A DNA stretch of 64,000 bases from Nipponacmea schrenckii (GCA_030562195.1 JAUJPP010000003.1:27311398-27375397), one strand, 5' to 3'. Shown: positions 49,263 through 59,766, numbered from the stretch's first letter. Translations and numbers: made by a program. The notes: a model not told the origin generated them from the letters alone.

Positions 49263-51012
49263 CTTTACCAGTTATATATCATCAATATTGAGTAACTTTT
49301 CAGACACCAAGTTCGTATACAATAAGATGAAATTGAATCGAATTAAGTGGTAATACAGATGTATTTTTAGCTTTAAAAAAATAGAGTAAAATAGAGTAAA
49401 CTATTTGACTATCAGTTCCTTAGAATTGCTATGGATTATTGACAAATTGTTCAGTGGAAGTATGTAGAAGACTTATCATAATTACTAATAAGTTTGAATC
49501 CATCTATACGACATCATACAACTAGTTTGAAATCTATAATCAGCATTTTCTATTGTTATTTATTTACTTTATCTTTGTTTTAATATTGATGTTATAGTTT
49601 TCTTCAGGTCTGCGATTCTACTTCTGAAATCAAATTGGTGAAATTTTGAATACAGATAAAAGGTTCATTATGTTTCTATTATAACATTGTTTCAGATTAA
49701 AATTCTCAAAAACTTAAATGATGTAAATATCTCCTATCTGATCTAGAAATGTATAAATTATAAATGAAAAGTAACGTACTTAGATTCAGTATAAATCAAC
49801 TGTAACTATAGTATTTTGTATCTAATATATTTTAACAATTTCAAGAGTTGCACTTACAACAGTTGTTAGTTTTGACAGACAATTTGTTACAAAAATATCA
49901 AGAACATGGAAACGTACAAAAAATTTGTCTTATCGAAATCTGGTATAACACATATTAATAAACGAAATAGAAGAGTGTTGCAAGTTATAGGTCTATAGTT
50001 TTTTGTGGGTTTTTTTAATCCCTTTGAGAGAGTTCACATATCTTATAGTGTTTATTCGGTATCTCATTTATGATGTATGGCGTTTATTATTTCTACATAA
50101 GTATTCAGCAGACGAGTATGCTAGTGAACAAGACCTCATCCTTAGAATTTGTAACCTTGGTAATCTTCACAATGGTCAAGGTAGTCCGCCTTCATCTTAT
50201 ACCTTAACTGTATTGGCCAACTTCCTCATTTCGCATTCAGCGACCTTTTGAATGGTATACCAGAGAATGAAGTCTTCTACAAATTGACCAAATTGAAGGT
50301 TTTGATTGGATGGTAGGCCAGAGAATATAGCCAATCAAAGTTCTCTATATCAAGACAGAATCGAGGGCTCTGATTGGCTATATTCACTAGGATACAATCC
50401 AATAAAAGTGATGCATTTACAATCTGCCGTGATACAAGGAATAGTCAAGGTATAAGATGAAGACGTAATACACTGACCAATGTGATAGTCTTTAAGAACT
50501 AGGTTTGTCAATGTCAATATACATGTAATATCTATGTGGATTAATATATGACCTAAAAGGATTATAGTTATTGATATATCGTGGATAGAGAAGAAAGCTT
50601 CCAGCAACAGTCAAACAATCAAAGTCAATAGTTATTAGCCAAACGATCACCACAATGGTCCTGGCCACAGGTGAAACCTCGAAGTTTAGACATTTTATAG
50701 CTTGCTACGGGAATGGATTTACGGCTACGTTCTAAATAAATTGTTGGCAATGAATAAAACTTCCTTGTTAGTCAAACCTATTAGTTTTCAATGATCCCTT
50801 TTCAAAGCATATTTCTCAGAGAAACTATATTTTCTGGATTGTATAGTTCTTTCAGGGAAATAACACCTATAAACTACGTATGGCTTTACAAAGAAATATA
50901 AAACGTAGTTTCGTGTGTGTTATATCTATGTAAGAACGTAGTTTTATGTCTGTCATTTCTATGTAAGAACGTAGTTTTATGTCTGTCATTTCTATATAAG
51001 AACCATACGTAG
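49263..51012. repeat. Right arm of the ~7.7-kb inverted repeat
   Basis: Mirror of 43350-44997, starting with CTTTACCAGTTATATATCATC. Near identity for the inner kilobase decays outward past about 50250. The arm runs into inverted copies of the 38-bp minisatellite and stops exactly at the BEL/Pao LTR (51013). Only about three minisatellite units remain here against about 27 on the left. Confidence 0.92.
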
Positions 51013-51203
51013 TGTTCTGAAATAGGCCAAACGTGGTCTGAAAATGTTTTATTGGTATAGTGAGTTACCTCCCATATGTGAAGCTACTGTTCTAAAGTTA
51101 ATTCTTCTGCACACCTTTATAAAATGGTACAAATAAATTTCGAGTAGAGAGTGTGATTTTATTTCTATTTTCCTAGTCGAGTGTTACTTTTTAACCCAAA
51201 ACA
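51013..51203 (+). mobile_element. Candidate 5' LTR of the BEL/Pao element
   Basis: A 191-bp segment that begins TGTTCTGAAATAGG and ends CCCAAAACA (TG...CA), with TATAAA at 51118-51123 and AATAAA at 51132-51137. It directly precedes a GGTCCGACGAGACGG leader word like those that follow LTRs in this superfamily. No second LTR copy was found downstream, so the boundaries rest on these internal signs only. Confidence 0.55.
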
Positions 51204-51290
51204 TTGGTCCGACGAGACGGATTCAAAGTGAATCAGATATATATATCTGAAAAAAAAAAAACTGTGAGTAAAGAATATTAACTTTCAAAA

Positions 51291-52832
51291 ATGAGTGCAA
51301 AGCCAAAGGACAAAGAAGCCGGTTCCAGTGAAAATTCTGCCGGTTCAGTGACAACGGGTGAACATGGTGAAAATGTGTTGCGTCTATCCAAAGTAAGGAG
51401 AATTCGAGGTGGCCATAGGGCATTTGTAAAGAAAACTATTCAAACATCAGACAAATCAATAAGTAAATTTACAAATTCTGCAAGAGACATAGAGATTTTA
51501 GAAGATTTCAAAATAACATTAAAAGATAAAAAATCTGTACTTCAAAATTATGACGAGAAGATACTGGAGTTTATCGAAAGTGAAGAAGAAATAATACAGG
51601 ACATATCCGATTCAAGTGAATTTTGTGAACTGATTAATAGAACTATTTATAGGATTAAGACATGTCTAAAAGTGAATTCCCCTAAAAATGTAGGCCTATC
51701 TACTGAAGAAAATTCTGTATCTGCCCTAGATTTTAACAATATACCAAATAAAGCAAAATTGACTGCTAAGCTTCCTAAATTGTCATTGATCCCAAGATAT
51801 GTTGTCATTGATCCCAAGATATGGCAATCGTTTTGGGACAGTTTTCACTCTGCAGTGAACAGTAATGACAGTATTTCTAAGGTTGACAAGTTCAATTATT
51901 TGAAGGGACTTTTAGAGGGTGCAGCCTTATCGTGTATAGCAGGCCTTTCTTTGACGGAACAAAATTATGATTCAGCTGTTGATTTGTTACATGAACGTTT
52001 TGGTAATAAGCAAGTTATGATTTCTAGTTACATGGACACTTTGATTGATTTGTCTCCAGTTTCTAATGCTAATGATATAAAACGTATTCGGTCTATTTTT
52101 GATTCTATTGAGGCTAGTATTAGAAGTCTTGATTCCCTAGGTGTAGATTCTAATAGTTATGGTTCAATATTGGTTCCTATTATTTTGAAGAAAATTCCTG
52201 AAGAGCTCAGGTTGATTATAAGTAGAAAATGTGATAAAGATAAGTGGAGTATTGATGAGTTATTGGTTTTGTTAAAAGAAGAATTGGAGGCTAGAGAAAG
52301 AATTAATTTGATGAATCCTGGTTCCAGTTCCAGCCCATCTTCCAGTAAACAGAATTATTCATATTATTCAAGAAAATCAGATTTTAGATATAAGCCTCAA
52401 CCAACTACTGCATCGACTATGCATTCCAGTGCCAACAAGGACACGTCCAATTCTAACAGTAAAGTTATTTATTGTGTATTTTGTGGTCAAAAACATCCAC
52501 TAGCTGAATGTACGGTTGTGACAGATAAATCTGCAAGAAAGGGAATTCTTCGTCAAAAGGCTAAATGTTTTATATGCCTTAGATTCGGTCATGTTATGAG
52601 AGATTGTAAAGTTGACTACACATGTTGTAGCTGTGGTGCTAGGCATAATAAGGCTATATGTGATTCGTCAGACAGACAACATAACACCAATTCCAAATCC
52701 AAATCTAGAAATGACAGTCCGAAACCCACTGCTAATTCTAGTTCAACTATGTGTGTAAATAGTTCAACTTCCGTCCTACTTCAAACAGCTGTAGCTTATG
52801 TCAGCAATCCTACTGAATCTAGTCAGAATTAA
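51291..52832 (+). CDS. BEL/Pao LTR-retrotransposon Gag (513 aa)
   Basis: Structural capsid/nucleocapsid protein of a BEL/Pao retrotransposon. KLPKL (160-164), IWQSFWDSF (from about 177) and VDLLHERFGNKQVMISSYMD (about 230-249) mark the DUF1759-type Gag core. Three zinc knuckles follow: C395-C407 (CX2CX3HX4C), C426-C439 (CX2CX4HX4C) and C445-C457 (CX2CX3HX4C). The start is an ATG shortly after the LTR and leader. The frame closes at TAA just after VLLQTAVAYVSNP, the motif that leads into protease in this family. A protease motif continues in another frame (52823-52960), so the Gag-Pol reading has been broken. The remaining pol is absent. A 22-bp tandem duplication lies just before IWQSFW. Confidence 0.9.
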   Translation: MSAKPKDKEAGSSENSAGSVTTGEHGENVLRLSKVRRIRGGHRAFVKKTIQTSDKSISKFTNSARDIEILEDFKITLKDKKSVLQNYDEKILEFIESEEEIIQDISDSSEFCELINRTIYRIKTCLKVNSPKNVGLSTEENSVSALDFNNIPNKAKLTAKLPKLSLIPRYVVIDPKIWQSFWDSFHSAVNSNDSISKVDKFNYLKGLLEGAALSCIAGLSLTEQNYDSAVDLLHERFGNKQVMISSYMDTLIDLSPVSNANDIKRIRSIFDSIEASIRSLDSLGVDSNSYGSILVPIILKKIPEELRLIISRKCDKDKWSIDELLVLLKEELEARERINLMNPGSSSSPSSSKQNYSYYSRKSDFRYKPQPTTASTMHSSANKDTSNSNSKVIYCVFCGQKHPLAECTVVTDKSARKGILRQKAKCFICLRFGHVMRDCKVDYTCCSCGARHNKAICDSSDRQHNTNSKSKSRNDSPKPTANSSSTMCVNSSTSVLLQTAVAYVSNPTESSQN

Positions 52833-52960
52833 ATGTCACATATTTTTTTTTTGATAATTGTAGTCAGAGGACTTATATAACTGAGAAGAGTAGAAATAAG
52901 TTGAGTTTACGTGATCTATTGTGTTTACACACCAATAATGCTAATGAAACCAACTTTTAA
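52823..52960 (+). pseudogene. BEL/Pao aspartic protease remnant, frameshifted relative to gag
   Basis: In a frame shifted from gag, the sequence reads FFDNCSQRTYITEK, which corresponds to the retropepsin D-(S/T)-G-S-Q region of BEL/Pao protease. The expected Gly after the active-site Asp is Cys here. The frame ends at 52958-52960. Reverse transcriptase, RNase H and integrase are not present downstream, so the element is a 5' fragment that cannot move on its own. Confidence 0.7.
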
Positions 52961-53380
52961 TACTCAACTACACCATAGCCTATTAATAATGTACTTTACT
53001 TTCTGAAGGCGCAACCGCTAATCTAAACAATTTGCCTCGACAAAGAGGTGCATTTTTAAATTTCTCTTGCCTCATGTCTTTCAATTTATTATTTATCTAT
53101 AGTAGGCCTATAAATTACGATCTGCATCATTGATGTTGAATTCCCTTGTGATTATCACACTACTGTGTATTACAGTTCGTATCGCCCCGATAATAAGAAG
53201 TCGACTTGCTCCTTAGCCCTAACTATTTTGTTAACATGTAAACATGAAATAAAAGTCAACTGAACTCGTAAACGCTCAATAGCGTCTCGATAGTACATCC
53301 TAATTGTAAGCAAGTAAATATGACATGATTTAAACTGGACATTATCCGTTTAGAATTGGAGCAGCAGGCTCAGTTGGAAA
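52961..53380. other. Spacer with no recognisable feature
   Basis: AT-rich DNA after the truncated BEL/Pao element. I saw no matching LTR and no repeat. Confidence 0.5.
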
Positions 53381-53707
53381 TCACAAAAAGTAGGCTAATG
53401 CTGCAAAAGTGCCTTCATAGCTCCCAACATTTTCATATAGAAAGTATTGTATCCATTCTCTACCACCCTTTTTTGAATGTGACAAGCAATATTCTATCCT
53501 AGGAAAAAGGATTGGATGTAGTATTAAATTACGAATAAAGGTAGAATACCAATGTTGTGAATTCCATAGAGGTACGATTATAACACCAGTAGTTAATTTC
53601 TTATCAATTGATGTATACTGAAATTCGTAGCATAAACCCCTTTGACACCAGGCCCCGATAAAGCGTTCCGTTCTCGGTCCGGACCAGGCCTCGATAAAAT
53701 TGTACAT
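53381..53707 (-). pseudogene. DIRS-like retrotransposon coding fragment
   Basis: The 108-residue minus-strand frame contains GVIIVPLWNSQHWYSTFIRN followed by LILHPILFPR. This resembles the segment (I/V)(I/V)VP-W-x-x-Q-x-W-(Y/F) downstream of reverse transcriptase in DIRS-type elements. Nothing upstream or downstream of it is recognisable, and the first 20 residues overlap a palindromic repeat at 53640-54315. I read it as a decayed fragment. The family call rests on one motif. Confidence 0.4.
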
Positions 53708-54315
53708 TTACATTACACAAATTCATGCGTACCGAGAACGGTTTCGTTTGAGTAATGTAAACGGTAAAGGTTCTCGGCACGCTTGTTAGTAGAACTCTTC
53801 TGAATGAAATTAGAAAGAACCCAATATGTCACCCGGATGTTGCAATGGTGCTTATGATTATATTTTACCTTTTATACTCTTTCTTCGTTAGCCGCAGGAA
53901 AGAAAGTAAAAAAGTTTGAGTATGAGAGAATCCTATCGAGCCTAAATTACCCATGGACTTTTATTTGAAATAAGTGCGAAGCAACAAATGCGGCGTTACC
54001 AAACACGGAGAAAATATATTGTCATGGCGTTTTTTAACTCGTTATTTACATGCTGTCGGGCAGCCATCTTAGATTTTTGGAATGATGACTAAATTCCGCG
54101 TGAAACGGTCAGGATTTTCTTTGACACATGCGCAGTGAAGTAGACTCAGACCTAAGACCGTTTACATTACACAAATTTATCGAGTCCGTTCTCGGAACCG
54201 TTCTGAGACCACCTCCCCGAGGCACTCAGCACTTTCGACCTTTACATTACACAAAATTCATCGGTACCGTTCTCAGAACGGTTCCGAGAACGGAATATTT
54301 TTGTAATGTATGGGG
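53640..54315. mobile_element. Cluster of palindromic element ends (TTACATTACACAAA / CCGTTCTCGG)
   Basis: TTTACATTACACAAA occurs at about 53707, 54161 and 54240. Each is followed within 10-25 bp by (A/C)CCG(T/A)(T/G)(T/A)CTCGG-type palindromic words. The last copy closes on itself: TTACATTACACAAA at 54240 faces TTTTTGTAATGTA at 54311, around ACCGTTCTCAGAACGGTTCC. These are termini of a short foldback DNA element, with several nested or truncated copies. Confidence 0.6.
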
Positions 54316-55108
54316 TTATAGTCTCTACTTATGACCTAGGCGAGTGCTTCTATAGGAGAGCATCTCTTTAAACACCCTTAACCGGTAGTTTTCTCTTGTT
54401 GAATTTTGTTGAGAATTTTCCCCACGTAACAAAATGGACTTCAGCAGGTGGTCTCTCCAAACCAAACCAAATAAGATCTAACTTAATAAATATTTCATTA
54501 AGCAATATTTTGTTGAAGAATTACACCAAACAAAATGTTTATTGATAGTTGAGATATATTCGCCTGACTTACTTAAACATTTTCTATTGAAGCGGTTCTT
54601 GTACGAATCCTAAATTTTCAATATCTAGGAATTCCCGAAATTCAAAAAAGTCAAAAATATAAAGTATAAACATCTGGAATAAAAAGACGGCAAAAGGCAT
54701 ATATCATTATACGGCACTCGATACCCACATTCCAGTCTAGGTGCCTAGACGTTTCAAGCGCTACTTACATCAATTATAAATTTGACCATCATAATTCTAC
54801 GCATCACATAATTATATTTCTTGAAGATATTAAGTATTCAGTTCTATGCTGTGAATACTGCAGTCATGACGAGTTGTGGTGAAAATTCAGATTTAACTTG
54901 AATAGTTACCAGAAGTTTGAACTCTTAGTTCTTGCAGTTCTTTATTACTAGGTAACATCTCCACTCATGTTTTCACCAAAAAATGAAAATGCTGACGGGA
55001 CTGTGGGGAAAGATACCTCTACACTTAGTCAAAACAACCTATAGGAAATAAGAAAAAAAATGATTATTTTGATTTGACCAAGTAAAATGTTCTGATCCTG
55101 AAATTGTG
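54316..55108. other. Intergenic DNA, no gene recognised
   Basis: AT-rich sequence without a repeat or open frame worth naming. Confidence 0.45.
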
Positions 55109-55620
55109 CGGGAAATTAGTTTCGTAAAGCACAATTCTTTACTAATTTTTTCGAAAAAATGAAATGAATGGAGTTTTACGTCCTACTCTTCTGCACCTTA
55201 TGGGCTAATGAAGATTGGTAACGCCATGCAGTGTGCAATGAGGGGAATTTTGCCAGGACAGCGGCATTATCCTACTCTTTTTGCGATTTCCAACTGTCGA
55301 GGGATCTTTAACATGCACAGCCTGTAGCACACGGGGCCTCGGTTTATTGTCCCATCCGAACGACTAGACGCTTTTTCCATGTCAGTCCCTCCGAACTGCA
55401 TCACTGACAAGGGGAAACCGGGTTGAAAAATCCGAAAGTTCATCTCCACCTTTGCTGGGATTGAACCCTGGACCTTCAGGTTAGCGAGCAAGCGTCTAAC
55501 CCACTGAGCCACCGCGGATCCCACTATTTTTTTCGAAACTAACATTGTTTATTATTAACGACGGGAAATTAGTTTCGTAAACACTCGAAAATAACAATTC
55601 TTTACTGATGTTTTCGAAGC
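55109..55620. repeat. Direct repeat flanking the SINE
   Basis: CGGGAAATTAGTTTCGTAAA ... CAATTCTTTACT ... TTTTCGAA is present at 55109-55156 and again, with a 10-bp insertion, at 55561-55620. The complete SINE lies between the two copies, and its right-hand target-site duplication falls before the second copy. Confidence 0.65.
55157..55522 (-). mobile_element. Full-length tRNA-derived SINE with target-site duplication
   Basis: On the minus strand it begins GGGATCCGCGGTGGCTCAGT with box A (GGTGGCTCAGTGGGTTAGAC), then box B (GGGTTCAATCCC). A conserved-looking body follows (CGTGTGCTACAGGCTGTGCA, then TGTTAAAGATCCC), then the tail GAGTAGGACGTAAAACTCC and an A-rich end. A 16-bp target-site duplication with one mismatch flanks it: ACTAATTTTTTCGAAA at 55141-55156 and ACTATTTTTTTCGAAA at 55523-55538. 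Tail copies lie at 4977-5024, 39101-39160 and possibly 24095, so the family is dispersed. The peptide VAQWVRRLLANLKVQGSIPA read on this strand is the usual translation of a tRNA promoter, not a protein. Confidence 0.88.
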
Positions 55621-57128
55621 TTGCTGCCATTGTTCATTATCACGAAATCTCCAATCAAAAATACCGAAAATTATTTAATGAGTTATTACCTTGTTAGAAG
55701 ATACAATTCTTGACAGATTTTAATGAAATATAGTAAATCTATCACCCCTGGAATTAGAGGATTGGATATTTCATTCAGGTCATTGTTACAGCACGGTCAA
55801 GTTTTTGTTGAAATTCAATGCTGCCAATGGGTGTCCTGGCAAGCTATCTTTCTGAATATGCATCATCTTCACAATATTCAAGCTATGATACGATTCAAAG
55901 ATACCAATCAAAGTCGTCGACTTTAATCATTATAGATTAGTTTACAAACGTTCTATCGAGGATTCTCCGTATTTTCCCAGGACACAATCTAATCAAATAA
56001 CTAGAATTACAATTATGAACGTATTTCGACAGCCTTAAAATATTATGTAGGTCATAAAATTTGGTCACACCTTCCGTACGTTAAAGTGACAATATATTGA
56101 AAATATCAATTTGAATGTTTCTAAGTAAAATATTAGATAATTTCTAAGTAACAAATGGCTAAAAATCCATCGAAAATTATCAATAGTATTTGACAATTTC
56201 GGCTTTATGAATTCGTAAGCCAAATTAAAAAAATATCGTTGACAATCGATATTGAAATGTATATGACCTAATTATTCTAGGTCAAATTACGAAAGGTCAC
56301 TATTCGATCGTTTAAGTATAATTTAAAAAACATTTAAAATCGATTCTTACCTTTTAAGCAAATGTTATATGACCAAGTATCTATGACTCATTTTTCCAGC
56401 GTAAACCGGAAGTCGAATAGTTTTTTTTTTCAAAATTGTTCAAAATTTATAATCAAATCGCCTATCAACTAGTAAAGTTTCAAAATTTTACCATTTATAT
56501 TACACGAGAAATCACGGTATGAAATTTTGCCGATGACCCTTGAATTGCAAATCGTGGGTAAAAGATTTAACCGAATTGCATAAAACCTATAATTATTAGT
56601 TGACAAATACATTGAAGTTTTCAAATCGGATAATCAGGTCGAAATCGAACTGGAATTAAAAGCAAAAGAAATTCAACTTCCGGTCAAAGATAGAAATTCC
56701 GGTTCTGTTTCATTTGATCATTCTAAGATCAACTGTAGATTTATCATTTCTGTACCTTTTACCAGTTTGTATGCAAACTGATCCGAGAATCGCAAAAAAA
56801 AATAATCCGAACGTTTACAATACGTTTTAGACCAAAGTCGAAATACGTAATAATCGTAGAAACATACTTCCGTGATACGACAAAGTTAACTTTTGAAGTC
56901 AAGGTATAGGCTCAAGACCTTGTTTGTAATACTTTTTCACGAGTGAAAGAATCTATATACTAGTACATGTAAAAGCATATTTTAGATAATGTCCTTTCAT
57001 TTTAATACATGAAGTGTATCGAGCTGAGTTATGACGTCAGGAAATAATTGGCCTTTATAAATTGATGATATTTATAGGGAGTGAGATAACAATGTTGATT
57101 TTTTAAATAATGCCTATGATAAAACACA
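55621..57128. other. Intergenic DNA, no gene recognised
   Basis: AT-rich. The ORF at 55723-55926 lacks recognisable motifs. Words such as GGAAATCG and CCGAATTGC occur without repeat order. Confidence 0.45.
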
Positions 57129-57132
57129 TTAA

Positions 57133-57620
57133 AGGGGCCCAGGCTTGATTTGTTTCGGACAATCATCCGACAGCCTCAAACACATGAAATCTTTTGCTTA
57201 GCTAATCAGAAATAGTCTACAGAGCTTACCTTTGAAATTTGAGCCTTTAAATTCATGTGTATCCATAATTGTCCGTGTTTGAAAAATCATAATGACTTAA
57301 GAAATTACGAACGTCCCGCCATATTGGAAAACGGTTCGTCTTGATAATCAAAGAGTTATCCTTCCCGTCGTGCAATAGCGGTCATCTATATAAAAAGACT
57401 ACAACGCATTTTCAATTGTAGACTTTGTCAACAGGACACACAATTTTCAGACTGATTGGAGACCAGCCGCGTTCAGCACGGAAAAAAAATGAAAAGTGAA
57501 ATTTTTTGTTTGAGGTATATTTCAAGATATTTTGCGATTTTCTTAGAGCTTGAGTATTTCTGAGGACTGTTTAAATAACAAAGGCCCAAAACGGCCCCTA
57601 AAAATCAAGCCTGGGCCCCT
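57133..57620. mobile_element. 488-bp MITE with 19-bp TIRs and TTAA at both ends
   Basis: The left end is TTAA|AGGGGCCCAGGCTTGATTT and the right end is the exact reverse complement followed by TTAA (57621-57624). A TTAA target-site duplication is typical of piggyBac-type elements. Because TTA or TAA would read equally well with these symmetric ends, a PIF/Harbinger-type element is the alternative. There is no coding capacity. The interior contains a TATATAAAAAG word and is otherwise unremarkable. Confidence 0.82.
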
Positions 57621-57624
57621 TTAA

Positions 57625-58166
57625 CACACATTTGCAATATCATTTGTCCTTTTAAAAATGTTTTAACTTTATCACGTTTTTCTCTACATATTTGTTTACA
57701 TATTTTTATCGTGTTCAACTTTAGAAAGTAAATCTCCGATTTGATATATTCGTGATTTTGCATAACTATCAAATGGTAAATTTAATTCGCACAGCATTAG
57801 GCACATTGAGCAGAAACCTTATCCATCGAAAATCGAATTACTGTTCAATTTTCAATATGAAAATCTGCAATCTGCACATAACTCTACTGTTAACAAAATT
57901 AGAACTTGAAACCTTAAATAAAATGCTTAAAGATATGTTTTAAAGGTGCAGTCAAGAAGCATGAGAGATAGTTTGCTTTTCTTTTTCTTTTTTTAAACAA
58001 TATTTATTCAAAATTTGCAAATAGTAAATACTACATATTATATAATTATTGTTTTGAAAACAAGCCTGAAGCTTATATTAACCCAATACCATAAGTAGCT
58101 ATGAATTAATTAATAAGAAAAATATAATATTTACACCGTTTAAATAGTACATAATAATCATGTAAA
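57625..58166. other. Spacer with no recognisable feature
   Basis: AT-rich. The ORF at 57752-57943 has no recognisable similarity. Confidence 0.5.
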
Positions 58167-59641
58167 TATATCATAGTTTATGTTATGTTTAGTTCACTCA
58201 AGAATCATAATGGTAGAATTAGAGATGGTAGGGTTATATATATATTATAGTTTATGTTATGTTAAGTTCTCTCAGGAAACATAATGGTAGAATTAGAGGT
58301 GGTAGGGTTATATATATATTATAGTTCATGTTATGTTAAGTTCTCTCAAGAAACATAAAGGTAGAATTAGAGATGGTAGGGTTATATATATATTATAGTT
58401 CATGTTATGTTAAGTTCTCCTCAAGAAACATAATGGTAGAATTAGAGGTGGTAGGGTTATATATATATTATAGTTCATGTTATGTTAAGTTCTCTCAAGA
58501 AACATAATGGTAGAATTAGAGGTGGTAGGGTTATATATATATTATAGTTCATGTTATGTTAAGTTTCCTCAAGAAACATAATGGTAGAATTAGAGGTGGT
58601 AGGGTTATATATATATTATAGTTCATGTTATGTTAAGTTCTCTCAAGAAACATAAAGGTAGAATTAGAGGTGGTAAGGTTATATATATTTATAGTTCATG
58701 TTATGTTAAGTTCTCTCAGGAAACATAATGGTAGAATTAGAGGTGGAAGGGTTATATATATATTATAGTTCATGTTATGTTAAGTTCTCTCAGGAAACAT
58801 AATGGTAGAATTAGAGGTGGTAGGGTTATATATATATTATAGTTCATGTTATGTTAAGTTCTCTCAAGAAACATAAAGGTAGAATTAGAGGTGGTAGGGT
58901 TATATATATATATTATAGTTCATGTTATGTTAAGTTCTCTCAAGAAACATAAAGGTAGAATAAGAGATGGTAGGGTTATATATATATTATAGTTTATATT
59001 ATGTTAAGTTCTCTCAAGAATCATAAAGGTAGAATTAGAGGTGGTAGGGTTATATATATATTATAGTTCATGTTATGTTAAGTTCTCTCAAGAACATAAA
59101 GGTAGAATAAGAGATGGTAGGGTTATATATATATTATAGTTCATGTTATGTTAAGTTCTCTCAAGAAACATAAAGGTAGAATTAGAGATGGTAGGGTTAT
59201 ATATATATTATAGTTCATGTTATGTTAAGTTCTCCCAGGAAACATAATGGTAGAATTAGAGGTGGTAGGGTTATATATATATTATAGTTCATGTTATGTT
59301 AAGTTCTCTCAGGAAACATAATGGTAGAATTAGAGGTGGTAGGGTTATATATATATTATAGTTCATGTTATGTTAAGTTCTCTCAAGAAACATAAAGGTA
59401 GAATTAGAGGTGGTAGGGTTATATATATATTATAGTTCATGTTATGTTAAGTTCTCTCAAGAAACATAAAGGTAGAATAGAGGTGGTAGGGTTATATATA
59501 TATATAGTTCATGTTATGTTAAGTTCTCTCAGAAACATAAAGGTAGAATTAGAGGTGGTAGGGTTATATATATATTATAGTTCATGTTATGTTAAGTTCT
59601 CTCAGGAAACATAAAGGTAGAATTAGAGGTGGTAGGGTTGT
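58167..59641. repeat. Tandem repeat, 74-75-bp unit, about 20 copies
   Basis: The unit contains TATAGTTCATGTTATGTTAA, GTTCTCTCAAGAAACATAA, GGTAGAATTAGAGGTGGTAG and GGTTATATATATAT. Copies differ at a few positions (AATGG or AAAGG, AGAGG or AGATG) and by 1-2 bp in the AT run. The first copies are the most diverged and the later ones nearly uniform. Confidence 0.95.
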
Positions 59642-59766
59642 ATGAAATTAGATATGTTTGTTTGAAGTTTGCTTTTCTTCGGTTTAAACGAAGATACTCA
59701 ATAAATTGTATAGATAAAGTCCTATCTTTCATTATTGAGAAGTTGGATATCACTGATTGAAAAAAT

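Noticed and set aside
44025..50251. Identical 82-aa ORF in both palindrome arms as a conserved gene
   Set aside because: Identity is explained by near-identity of the DNA arms, including non-coding flanks. The protein resembles nothing I know and has no gene context.
55267..55545. 92-aa ORF with VAQWVRRLLANLKVQGSIPA
   Set aside because: This is the well-known translation of a tRNA-derived promoter in a SINE.
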